Both the position numbers and the translations under genes were made by a program. A model generated the notes under the pieces. It was not told the DNA's origin, searched no databases, and worked only from the letters and a program-made list of their open reading frames with translations. Shown here in pieces: positions 42,495 through 51,137 of a DNA stretch of 64,000 nucleotides. Origin of the DNA: Pseudophaeobacter sp. EL27. Its GTDB lineage: Bacteria; Pseudomonadota; Alphaproteobacteria; Rhodobacterales; Rhodobacteraceae. Where the stretch lies: the NCBI RefSeq assembly GCF_900313025.1, contig NZ_OMPQ01000009.1, positions 388,072 to 452,071 on the forward strand, given 5' to 3'. How positions within the stretch are numbered: the stretch's first letter is position 1; every line of letters starts with the position of its first letter.

Positions 42495-43040
42495 CTATTC
42501 TGAAGCGCCAAAATAGCTAATTCCATTGTTTTGTGCCGCAACTTTGTTCGCAGGCATCCAGACTTCACCTACCAAAATACCTATGTCTGTTACGCCAGAA
42601 TTCTCGACATGAAATCTGACAGGGTTGCCAACGACTGAATCCCGGTGAAGATCAAGCGCAGCCGCGTTTTCCAACCCTTGAACGTAGGCCTCAAACGCTG
42701 TTTCTTTCAGGATTTGCTTCAAGATTGGATTTTCTTTGAAATCCAGGCCTGATGAACCCGGAATTCCCAAAACTTCATATCCAGCGGAACTGCCCGGTGC
42801 CTTGGTAGGAACGATCACGATTCCGCCATTTGAAGCAAAGGAGTTCGATGCGATCTCTGACATGTACGCTTGCATGTCAGCGACTCCTGACTTCCCACTT
42901 CGGTAACCAATTTTACACGCCACCCGTTCAGGCGTGCTTTTGAACTCCATACAGATACTTTCCGCGGAAGCAGTGGTGACCAACGCAACATTTAGCGCTA
43001 AGCCAGAAAACAAGATCGTTGAAAAACTCATCCGGAACAT
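42495..43040 (-). CDS. Secreted protein of unknown function
   Basis: A 181-residue exported protein. AGGAG is eight bases before ATG 43040 (and only two before ATG 43046). A signal peptide ends near TTASAES. The mature part begins ICMEFKSTPERVACKIGYRS with two Cys that could form a disulfide, and has a long helical middle (LKQILKETAFEAYVQGLENA). I recognise no family. It lies 14 bp after the membrane-protein gene at 43055, so the two probably form an operon. Lower GC than the core genes suggests acquired DNA. Confidence 0.5.
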   Translation of the reverse strand: MFRMSFSTILFSGLALNVALVTTASAESICMEFKSTPERVACKIGYRSGKSGVADMQAYMSEIASNSFASNGGIVIVPTKAPGSSAGYEVLGIPGSSGLDFKENPILKQILKETAFEAYVQGLENAAALDLHRDSVVGNPVRFHVENSGVTDIGILVGEVWMPANKVAAQNNGISYFGASE

Positions 43041-43054
43041 TCTCATATCTCCTT

Positions 43055-43738
43055 TCAGGATTCATTGCAGTATACGTGGTTTTCTATGCCTTCACTTTTG
43101 TAGGCTTCACACATTTCGTTGCGATCCTCTGCAGAGAGACCAATAACATTTGACGATGTGTCCAGTGGTTCTTGTCTACTTATGAAAGTTGGCTGGATCC
43201 TCGTGGTGGGTTGGTAAAACGCCGGGTATGCTGCTCCATCTTCCACAATGATGCGTTGGGACGTAAATAGGGGAGCGCATACCATAAATGCACCTACAAA
43301 AAGCATGAAGATCCCCGGGGAAGAAGACGCAATCGCAATCTTGAAATCGGCGGTCGTAGCTTCGACTTCTGCCTTTCCCACACGCACCCTAGAAAGGATG
43401 AAAATTGCCCCACTCATTACCAAAATTGACCCAAAGGCAGCGTTCATGAATCGTAGCCAAGTGCGCGTTGCCAAGAGAGAGTCTGCTCTCGACTGCCTAT
43501 TTTCTAAAGCATCGTACTCAAGAGAAATCCATGCTAGAAGATTGTGATCAACCTGACCCGATTTATAGATGTGCTGTAGTGTTTCTACTGAACGTTTTGA
43601 GTTTTCATTTTCGATGCCATCTATGATGGCATTCATACCGACAAAACTTGATCCCACGAACCAAGCCGTGGCGGTTAGAATTAGACAGTATGTTAGCCAA
43701 AATGTAGCGTTCGAATGATAAGGCTTGCTCTCCGACAT
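43055..43738 (-). CDS. Membrane protein of unknown function
   Basis: A 227-residue protein with three probable membrane helices: FWLTYCLILTATAWFVGSSF, FGSILVMSGAIFIL and GIFMLFVGAFMVCAPLF. A soluble loop of about 60 residues separates the first two, and a C-terminal tail ends EAYKSEGIENHVYCNES. No family recognised. First gene of a probable two-gene operon with the secreted protein at 42495. It is next to the patatin gene in the accessory patch. Confidence 0.5.
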   Translation of the reverse strand: MSESKPYHSNATFWLTYCLILTATAWFVGSSFVGMNAIIDGIENENSKRSVETLQHIYKSGQVDHNLLAWISLEYDALENRQSRADSLLATRTWLRFMNAAFGSILVMSGAIFILSRVRVGKAEVEATTADFKIAIASSSPGIFMLFVGAFMVCAPLFTSQRIIVEDGAAYPAFYQPTTRIQPTFISRQEPLDTSSNVIGLSAEDRNEMCEAYKSEGIENHVYCNES

Positions 43739-43941
43739 CGTGTACCTGTACCTAAATTAAAGTAAATCACTGCGACAACTATAAGCTATCCATATAGCCA
43801 TCGGATTTTCGAGTTCGTTCCCAATATATCAAATGGAGATATTGTCGTTAGAGTGCCCCTCATCCTTGAGTAACTACTCCTCAAGGATGCTTGGCCTCGG
43901 TATAATCTCCGAACCAGAAGTCCCGCAACCATAGCGCATGC

Positions 43942-45753
43942 CTAGACTCCAGTTCCACCAGCTGCATTTCCACCTGGTGAAAGATCAGGAGATGCAACAA
44001 GTCGCAGCCCAGCATCATAGTCTGGTGTCACACCACCGGATACCATTTGAGCATCGTCTTTGGCATCGATGCGTTCTCCCAAATCCGCCAACTCATCCAA
44101 GGCTGGCTCCAAGACTTCTGCAGGCCAGTTCGGCGTTTTGGGAGGATAAAAGTCCGATTGATGAAGTCGAGCCAGCTCTTCATACGTCCAATTTTCTGGT
44201 CCTGCTCGATGCGTCTTGATCGCATCATGCATGCCCGGCAGCGCCTTTTCCAATTCCGGTAGGAGACAGAGCGCCCTGCGCCAGCGGTTTTCGTCAAAGT
44301 CAAATTCGTCAACCAGCTTGCGCCCGGCTTCTGCTCCGTAGTCCTTCAGCTGCTTAATGACCTCCGGTGGCATGGCTATATTGCTGCCGCCTTGGTGCGG
44401 CTCCAGCCTGACAGTGACTACACGCTCATACATCCCGGGAACCTCGGCTTGTAGCTTGTCTTGCCAATCCTTGGCCGTATTGAAAATTGAGGCCAAAAAA
44501 CCGAGGAGACCAGTGATAGGCTGTACAGGCAGGTGCAAACGATCACGAATGCCCTGGTCGAAATGAATTCGGTCTTCGGTTTCGCTATGTCGCGTCTTGT
44601 CGAAACTGTCCAAGGAGATCGCAAATGTTGGGCGGCGCGGTAGCCACGCATCGAAGAAATGGACCGGTAGATTGGACGCAATGCCGCCATCAGAGAAGAG
44701 GCAGCGCACCCAAGATTTCCCTCCGTTCTTCGCCTTGTCCTGCCGATAGAGTGGCACGGCTTGCAACAAAATCGGAAAGCTGAGTGACATACGCGCCATC
44801 AAGACCACTGGGAAATCTCCGCCCAAGGGCATCGGATAGAGTTCCTTGCCCTCTGGTCCTGTTGATTTTCCACCATTTCCTACCTGCACCATGTAATCAA
44901 CCACCCGTTTGGGAAGGATTTTCTCGAACTCATGAGGATTGAAAAAGTATCCTGGCATTTTCAAAGGCAGGGAGTATGGTCGGCGTGACGTAAGATCAGT
45001 TGTCATTGTTGAAAGAGCGATGCCCGGCGCCTGGTCGCCCCGACCTTTTTGCAGATCTCCTAGCGTAAGAGGTGTTTTTGGAGGGCTATCTTGCCAGTGC
45101 CCCGCAATCTTATCGACGCGGTCTGCCAACCAATCACTGATGGCCTGAGTTTTTCCATCTCCTACGCCGGGCTGTGTTGTGCCGGGTACCATGCCATAGT
45201 CATTGGCCTTCAGCTGTGCCGAAATTGTTTTGATGAGGGAGAGTACCAATTGGACCACTCCCCAGGCTAGTCCAGCTCCGACACCCAGGATCCCAAGACC
45301 GATCCCGCCACCAGCAACGCCGGCCACTACGCCACCGGCGGCTATCAGCGAGCCATTGCGCAGGGGCTTGCGTCTATAAGACTTCAATTTGGGCCAGATC
45401 ACTTTGATCAGTTTAAACCAAGAGGGTTTTTTCTCTTTCTGCTTCAGTTCCTGGTATTCGATGAAGGCCTCAAAAAAGGGGGCGAGGTCCTTTGATGGTT
45501 GGAGATATCGGGTAAGGTTGTCGCCAAGTTCATCCGAAAGTGCTGCAATTTGGTCAAACCCAGTCTCATCGTCTTGGTCTGGGGAGGTCTGCCGCCGGTA
45601 CTCAGCTGCCGCTGCAACCGTTGCAGCAATCGCCCCAGCTGATGTTCCTCCGACTGAACGAAGTCGGTAGTCTTTGCCGATCCTGTAGATGGCCTGCGGG
45701 TAGACGACACCTGAAGTGGTCCCGCCCTTCATGATCAAATCACATTCTCTCAT
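43942..45753 (-). CDS. Patatin-like phospholipase with membrane segment
   Basis: A 603-residue lipid acyl hydrolase. ATG 45753 has GGGGGA six bases upstream; TTG 45771 would be too close. The patatin signatures are complete: oxyanion loop KGGTTSGVVYP, nucleophile elbow GGTSAG (Ser38) and the catalytic Asp in FSDGGIASN. An insert at residues ~135-175 is hydrophobic (SLIAAGGVVAGVAGGG, LGVGAGLAWGVVQLVLSLI) and may anchor it to membranes. Patatin effectors act in some anti-phage systems (for example CapV in CBASS). No cyclase, sensor or Cap2/Cap3 gene lies nearby, so a defence role is only a hypothesis. Confidence 0.75.
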   Translation of the reverse strand: MRECDLIMKGGTTSGVVYPQAIYRIGKDYRLRSVGGTSAGAIAATVAAAAEYRRQTSPDQDDETGFDQIAALSDELGDNLTRYLQPSKDLAPFFEAFIEYQELKQKEKKPSWFKLIKVIWPKLKSYRRKPLRNGSLIAAGGVVAGVAGGGIGLGILGVGAGLAWGVVQLVLSLIKTISAQLKANDYGMVPGTTQPGVGDGKTQAISDWLADRVDKIAGHWQDSPPKTPLTLGDLQKGRGDQAPGIALSTMTTDLTSRRPYSLPLKMPGYFFNPHEFEKILPKRVVDYMVQVGNGGKSTGPEGKELYPMPLGGDFPVVLMARMSLSFPILLQAVPLYRQDKAKNGGKSWVRCLFSDGGIASNLPVHFFDAWLPRRPTFAISLDSFDKTRHSETEDRIHFDQGIRDRLHLPVQPITGLLGFLASIFNTAKDWQDKLQAEVPGMYERVVTVRLEPHQGGSNIAMPPEVIKQLKDYGAEAGRKLVDEFDFDENRWRRALCLLPELEKALPGMHDAIKTHRAGPENWTYEELARLHQSDFYPPKTPNWPAEVLEPALDELADLGERIDAKDDAQMVSGGVTPDYDAGLRLVASPDLSPGGNAAGGTGV

Positions 45754-45949
45754 ACCCATTCCCCCAAACAACTAAACCAATCCCACTACCGTGAGAGTTG
45801 TCGCGCAACCTGTCAACACAACAAAAAGTCAGCGCACTTCGCCCCTGAAGCATGCTGTTCTTGGAAATCTAGAGATCCGGCACTCATTTTTTCGAATGTG
45901 ACAAGCCAACCCAAACTGACGTTTGTTGGGCTCCCTAGGAGAAATTCGC

Positions 45950-47036
45950 CTAGTCGAACCTTCGCTCCATAGCTCTAAGTGCGGTTTCTTGGAAGCTGGG
46001 AGAGTGATGGCCGTAGACCTTCTCGATGGTCTCTGCGCTGGTGGAAAAGAAGCCGACCGCGTCCCAGATACTGGCTCCGTTCTGGAGGGCCCAGGTGATC
46101 GCGGTATGCTTTAGAGTGTGGGGTGTGCAAGGAGAAACACCAGCCTCATGTACTGCCTTTGAGAATGCCCGTTTCAAATCTCCCACTCGAGCGCCCTGGT
46201 ACTCAACTGCCCAATTCGCGCCGCTCGCGCGCCAGCGACGTAGGTGAGCTGCCAACTGGCGAGGTATTCGGGCAGGGGCTCGGCGCTTCTTCGTCTGACG
46301 CTCACCGCCGCCGCGGCGGAACATGATGCCCTGATCTAGATCGAACCAGCCACCCACGGTGTTTGGCTCAAACCCCATGCGCAAGATCGCGTCCTTCCTG
46401 GTACCAGTGTAGAGGGCAATAAGGATGAACTTGGCGAGATGCTTCGCCTTGTGACCGCGATAAGCGATCCATAGCAGCCGTGCCGCCTCATCCCGGGTCA
46501 ACCAGCGCTCTGTTGGTTCAGGTTTGGCCGGCAGGGTCACGGCAGGTGCAGATGTGATGAAACCTTCGGCGTGGGCATAGTTGATGGCTCTTAGCAGAAC
46601 TCCAAGTTCTCAGCGCACGGTTCCCGGTGATATGGGGGGCGAACTCAGTTGGTTCTTTGGTTTCAGGATCTCGAGCTATGACCTTTTTGCGGGTCTTTGC
46701 GTATCGACGACAGGTTTCGCCCTTCACATGGCTCAGTTTGAGTTCGGACCAGATGGGAACCAGAGCATCTAAAGCGTAGCCAATCCGCTCCGGTGCGGCC
46801 ACTGTTGGGGCGTATTCTTCGGCATAGACCGCCAGCACTTCGCCACAGGTTACGTTGGCCGACTCATTTGCAGAACTTTCCCGTCCTTTGGTGGCGATGT
46901 AGGCTGCGAGCGCTTTTTCAGCTTCGAGGCGGCTTGTGCAGCCCGTTGACCGGTCGGGCTGGCCGGTGTCGCGGATGTACCAGAACGGGCGATGCTTGAA
47001 TTTATGGAGGCGGGCGCCTTTGCTTGGTTTTGGTAT
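45950..47036 (-). pseudogene. Phage tyrosine recombinase (integrase), broken
   Basis: The full-length relic starts at 47036 with IPKPSKGARLHKFKHRPFWY; related integrases start MPKPSKG, so the ATG has become ATA. It continues STGCTSRLEAEKALAAYIAT, TCGEVLAVYAEEYAPTVAAP and GETCRRYAKTRKKVIA. A frameshift in a C6 run near 46640 and an in-frame TGA near 46613 (GTVR-stop-ELGVLL) follow. The catalytic domain (45950-46540) is open: YTGTRKDAIL, PHTLKHTAI and YGHHS. Its first 187 bp overlap the HTH gene in a different frame. Three defects make it inactive. Confidence 0.82.
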
Positions 47037-47191
47037 TTTTTCACCAGTGGCTTGAAGTCGTTTCTGTCGATGCGAATTTCGCGGCCCATCCTAACGAGAA
47101 AGCCGTGGCTTTCTGCAGCGGAACGTAGACTTGCCTTCGGGATGCCCAGCTCCTTTGCCGCTTCATCCAAGGTTGCAAGGTCTGGTATCAT
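46850..47191 (-). CDS. Excisionase-like HTH DNA-binding protein overlapping the integrase
   Basis: A 113-residue protein. ATG 47191 has GGAGAG four bases upstream. Residues 1-50 form a MerR/excisionase-type winged helix: LATLDEAAKELGIPKASLRS, then FLVRMGREIRIDRND. The C-terminal ~60 residues (rich in Ser, Thr, Ala and Lys) are encoded in the same DNA as the integrase N-terminus, but in another frame. From memory, similar Ser/Thr/Ala-rich tails occur in related HTH-integrase pairs, so the overlap may be an inherited design. It probably regulates excision or integrase expression (inference). Confidence 0.65.
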   Translation of the reverse strand: MIPDLATLDEAAKELGIPKASLRSAAESHGFLVRMGREIRIDRNDFKPLVKKYQNQAKAPASINSSIARSGTSATPASPTGQRAAQAASKLKKRSQPTSPPKDGKVLQMSRPT

Positions 47192-47556
47192 GGTTCTCTC
47201 CATCAAGGGTTTGTGATTTTGGTGTATTTCGGTTCCAGGGTTAAGGTTTTGAACAAATTTGCACGCTAGAGGTGTTGTTAGGCACGCGGGTCGTCCGCCT
47301 ATTAGGGTGCCACAAAGCTTGTTGTCACAGGCATAGAGATTGGGTGTGCGTGCTGCGCCCGATCTTTTACGTTTCGACTTACCCAATACATATAACTCAT
47401 GAATTCATTAAGTTATGCGGCCTTCTTGACCGAGGGTCTTCCGATGTATTGACTCCACTGATTTACAGCGGCGGCCATCATCTCTGGAAAAGACCGACTG
47501 CGTAGGTGGACGCGATCAGGCCCGGGTGGTGCTCGGTGGATAGCGTTCCACTTCTT
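47192..47556. other. Intergenic region of the phage-derived patch
   Basis: 365 bp between the HTH gene and the methyltransferase-like gene. No ORF with family resemblance, and no clear tRNA fragment or attachment repeat seen. Confidence 0.4.
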
Positions 47557-48111
47557 CTACTCATCCGATCCGTGTTCTGGTTCCGGTAGTCGGTTGGTTT
47601 TAGCTAGGGAGGGCAGGCCGCGGAGATACCAGCCAGTGTTCTTGTAAGCAGGTTCGCCAAACCAGAACGGTTGCACCATATGTGGCTTGGGCAGATCTGC
47701 AGGCATGCGATCCCTGGCGAGGTCGTTCATCTCCGGGTTTTCGATAGCGACACACTCAATAGGTGCCGCCCAACAAGTCGTGAAAATGTCGATACCCAGT
47801 TCAAACTCGGCCCGCATATCCTCAAGGCTTTTCCCTTTGGGTAGCTTCTTGGGTTGGGTCCATTTTCCAGGGCCACTCATCCAGCGACGGCCGGAGCGGC
47901 AGAGGCGTGTGCAGGGCGGGTGCATGACCGCGAGCAGATCCCAGCCTTCGAGCAGGATGCCATCACGGATATCGCAGCGGATATAGTGGTTTGAGCCATC
48001 TTCTGCAGCTTCGATATCGCAGGACCACACATCATGTGCAAGCGCTTCAAAGGCGCGGCGGGCAATACCGCTGGTCTCGCATCCGATTAGGGCCGCAGAG
48101 ACCGCTCGCAT
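47557..48111 (-). CDS. Phage-type DNA methyltransferase-like protein
   Basis: A 184-residue protein starting MRAVSAALIGCETSGIARRA. GCETSGIARRAF is like the AdoMet-binding loop of C5 methyltransferases. WDLLAVMHPPCTRLCRSGRR holds a PPC motif, equivalent to the PC motif with the catalytic Cys. Such short proteins are frequent in rhodobacterial prophages. It is shorter than true cytosine methyltransferases and lacks an obvious target-recognition domain, so enzymatic activity is uncertain. Its start overlaps the truncated plus-strand phage gene beginning near 48092, a sign of a junction between phage segments. Confidence 0.6.
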   Translation of the reverse strand: MRAVSAALIGCETSGIARRAFEALAHDVWSCDIEAAEDGSNHYIRCDIRDGILLEGWDLLAVMHPPCTRLCRSGRRWMSGPGKWTQPKKLPKGKSLEDMRAEFELGIDIFTTCWAAPIECVAIENPEMNDLARDRMPADLPKPHMVQPFWFGEPAYKNTGWYLRGLPSLAKTNRLPEPEHGSDE

Positions 48112-48259
48112 TCACCGCGCCCATCTGGCGCGCGCTTCAGATGAGGCCCGCGGCTGGGTGGCGTTTTCCAATGACCTGCAATCTATGGAGGGACGCCATG
48201 CGCCTTTATCCCCTTTGCTTGCCGCTACTGCTGACCGGCTGTTTCGGGCCGGAAAGTGA
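48092..48259 (+). pseudogene. 3' end of a phage Rz-like gene
   Basis: The plus-strand frame AAETARIHRAHLARASDEAR, GWVAFSNDLQSMEGRHAPLS, PLLAATADRLFRAGK ends with TGA at 48257. It lacks any start and is cut by the neighbouring methyltransferase-like gene. The next gene (48198) is nested in it in another frame and encodes a small lipoprotein, the classic Rz/Rz1 spanin arrangement. I infer an Rz-like remnant. Confidence 0.5.
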
Positions 48260-48446
48260 GCCGGTTACGCCACCACCCAGAGTGCCGCCCGATCTGCTGC
48301 AGCCCTGCGCTGGCTACACCGGGCCAGTGCCGCAGTCTGAAGGACAGATCTCGGATGCCCTGATTGCCGAGGCGCGGGGCAGGGCCTGTGCAAATGGCAG
48401 GCTGGCGACTGTGGCCGAAATTCTGGAGGTGTCCTTTGCGCAGTAA
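48198..48446 (+). CDS. Rz1-like small lipoprotein
   Basis: An 82-residue lipoprotein: MRLYPLCLPLLLTGCFGPES with lipobox LTGC (Cys15). A Pro-rich stretch (VTPPPRVPPDLLQPC) follows, then AEARGRACANGRLATVAEIL. GGAGGG lies five bases before the ATG. It starts inside the Rz-like frame, offset by one, as outer-membrane spanins do. Probably a leftover phage lysis gene; with the partner truncated it may have no function. Confidence 0.55.
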   Translation: MRLYPLCLPLLLTGCFGPESEPVTPPPRVPPDLLQPCAGYTGPVPQSEGQISDALIAEARGRACANGRLATVAEILEVSFAQ

Positions 48447-48564
48447 ATTTCGTAGTGGGCCGCTTTGCGGACGAAGCGGGCTTTCACTGCGGTTGCGCCA
48501 ACGTCCGCTTCCAGAAATAAGCTCTTTCCTTTAGTCTGGACCGTACAGCACGAGAGGAGATGAA

Positions 48565-49694
48565 ATGAATACCCGGCGAGGACTGTTTCTTTTCCTTTTT
48601 TCTTAGTTCTTGGCCTTGTTTGGTGGCGTCTGTTTTATACAGACAAACGAACACCCACATCTCCTGTAGAAGTGCCTCTGGCATGGTTGGACGAAAACAC
48701 CCTGCTAACTGGCGAGCGAAATACGCTCTATATCAGGAAAGACGGCAAGAACAGACAAACGTTGCTGTCCCTTGACGGAGAAGAATTCAGCTTCGGCGGC
48801 TTTTGTATTAGTGACGCCAACTTTTGGTTTGCGACATCGAGGGTCGAGCGGTATGTTGGTGGAGGAGTTTCAAGTACGCTGTCCAGAAAGCTCCGGCTTC
48901 CTGTGGTCAGCTGGGAAAATGGGGTGCCCCAGTTTGACCATCCGGTTGAACACGAATGGCTAGACGAACCTGCTTTACCAGACTGCACAGTTGACCTCAA
49001 AGCAAATGAAACAAATGCTTTTCTGAGGGGGTCTCAGACATACCAAGAGAAGCGCAGCATTGATATCGGCGGTAATCTCATAAAACTAGAACACGCGACC
49101 GGAAACTATGCCCGGTTGTTCCCTGGCAACTTGTTTCTGGATCGAAACCCTGCGGGCCTTATCCATCTGACAGGCCAGCAAGCTACAAGGTACGTTTTCC
49201 CGGAGAGCTACATAAGCCAGCTTGAAATCGGGCGGCGACTGGGATGGGGCGAATTGCTTTGGGATTCAGGGCTTAACCAGGCACTGTTCGTTCACAACAC
49301 GTGCGGACCTGGACAAAGCGGGCCTGATTGTAGACGCAAGGCTCTCTGGCTTACGGCATCTCTGGAGCCGATTTCCGATTTCGAAATGCCGGGTGAGTCA
49401 CTCCTCGAGATCAAGAACGGATACACCTGCTTTTCCTGTGGTTGCGGCTGCAATAGCCATGAAGAGCTATATGTGATGGGCGGTGAAGTGTTTCTGCATG
49501 TCTGGGGGTACCCAGTGAAAAATCTCACCCGTGGTGTGTATCGGCTGAAGCAAAAGAGTACCGGTCCTGCCTGGGAGAAGATCATATCTGGGCGTCCTCA
49601 ATCGCCGATAGCGGTCAGTCCAAATGGCCGACAGATCGCGTACTTTGAACTTTCGAGGCTCGGAGATCAGTTTCGCATTGTTCAGATTGATTGA
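48565..49694 (+). CDS. Exported protein of unknown function, frameshifted in a T6 run
   Basis: ATG 48565 with GAGGAG upstream opens MNTRRGLFLFLF and then hits TAG at 48604-48606. Adding one T to the T6 run at 48596-48601 joins it to the long frame through FLVLGLVWWRLFYTDKRTPT. This gives a 376-residue protein with an N-terminal membrane anchor. The frame as written is open only from GTG 48672 (340 residues). The body has beta-propeller-like repeats (TLYIRKDGKNRQTLLSLDGE, SPNGRQIAYFE) and a Cys cluster CFSCGCGC. Family unknown. The defect may be a true mutation, phase variation or a sequencing error. Confidence 0.6.
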
Positions 49695-50005
49695 ACGAAC
49701 GTCGAGGATGGTTGGCCGCATTGGAGGTCAACGATTAGTTGGCACATATTTGATCTGTTCCATAGACGCTGACATTCGCCATTCCGCAACAACCTGGTCA
49801 AAATGGGCTCATTGAAGGCTTTCGCCGCGGCAGCAAAACAAGCTTGGCTACAAATCAGCAGCGACCACTGAACTCATCGAAAATTCGGTTCACACGTCTA
49901 ACGAAGGAAGGAGGCTTTACCAATAGAATCCAACTGAGATTTGGGAGTTTTTGTTACGTGTAACAGAAACTCTGAGGCTCACATCTGGCTAAGTCATTGA
50001 AGTAA
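49695..50005. other. Intergenic region on the 3' side of tRNA-Arg
   Basis: 311 bp with no supported gene. It is where an element integrated at tRNA-Arg(CCG) would begin. I see no repeat of the tRNA 3' end here or at 41.6-42.5 kb. Confidence 0.4.
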
Positions 50006-50082
<77 letters not shown>

Positions 50083-50209
50083 CAATGTAGGGGCGGTATA
50101 GCGGCCAAGAAACTGAGCCGCAATGGGAAAACCACAGACGTCGGAAAAATTTACCGTTGGAGGGGACCCGTCATAGGCCAGTTTTCAAACTGGCCCAAAC
50201 AGGGCTGTA

Positions 50210-50779
50210 TCAGCCATTCCAGCTGCGCACGACACCGCAGTCCATATGGACAAAATTCGAGCCGCGGTATTTGCCAACACCGCCGGCACGGCAGGCCTTT
50301 GCAGCATTTGCCATCTGGCTGACCGAGCGAGACGACAGACGCAGATCAGCGGCCTGTCCACGCATATGCAGCGAATTCTTTGCCACCCCGCGTGAGCGAC
50401 TGCGCAGCATCGCATTGGTTTGAGGGCTGCGATAACCGGAGAGCATCATATAGGGCTCACTCACATCCAACAGGTTGTGCGATGCCGCCATGATGTCGAT
50501 GGTCCGCAGATCCATGGACTTGACCTGATCAGTCCGCCAGTCGCGCATGAAGTGGTTGACCTCTTTGACTGCGTCTTTGATGTAGTCGCCGTCGATCCAG
50601 TAGATCATGTCGATACGTTCACCAGTGCGGCCCGAGAACATGCGAATGCGGCGAATGTCGCCCCCACCACGCAAGAAACCTGCTGCCTTGGAGAAAGTGG
50701 GAGCTGCTGCCACAGTTGTTGCCGCAAACGCACCCAGAAGTGCCCGCCGGGTCATGCCCGTCTTTGTAAGTTCTGCCAT
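50210..50779 (-). CDS. DUF882 (YcbK-like) M15A-type peptidase
   Basis: A 189-residue exported protein with a twin-arginine signal ([19 protein letters not shown]). The zinc-peptidase fold of family M15A shows [26 protein letters not shown] (HxxGxAxD) and [11 protein letters not shown] (third ligand His). The E. coli relative YcbK/MepK cleaves meso-DAP-meso-DAP (3-3) crosslinks in peptidoglycan. It is divergent from the LdtD-like transpeptidase that makes such links, the same pairing as ycbB-ycbK, so the genes probably balance one another. Confidence 0.88.
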   Translation of the reverse strand: MAELTKTGMTRRALLGAFAATTVAAAPTFSKAAGFLRGGGDIRRIRMFSGRTGERIDMIYWIDGDYIKDAVKEVNHFMRDWRTDQVKSMDLRTIDIMAASHNLLDVSEPYMMLSGYRSPQTNAMLRSRSRGVAKNSLHMRGQAADLRLSSRSVSQMANAAKACRAGGVGKYRGSNFVHMDCGVVRSWNG

Positions 50780-51137
50780 GTCTTAACTACGCCATCCCGA
50801 ACGTGTTTAATCCTGCCTATGCCCGATGTTACGGACCTACTGCGCTTTTACCTGTGGTCGGTATGCCACAAGGGGAATCAATAACCAAGGTCCGTTTTGC
50901 CTGCGGTCAATTTGCCGAGGATTTTCGGCAAAAAACTGCGCAAAAGGGGACGAGTGGTTAATTTTTCCCCTAAGAGTAGCGTCGATTACTCCTAAATATG
51001 CGACTGGATCGCATCAAAGTCACACTGTCACAGCTTGGTTTCACAAACGTGAATGGACATTCTGGATTGTCTTTCATCAATAATTCATAGAGCTGCTATC
51101 ATTGTTATCGTTCATCGCTGTTGAGGACCTAGAAATT

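Noticed and set aside
43942-45753. A complete CBASS system around the patatin gene
   Set aside because: No CD-NTase, Cap2/Cap3 or HORMA/TRIP13 gene lies on either side; neighbours are an unrecognised membrane/secreted pair and a broken integrase.
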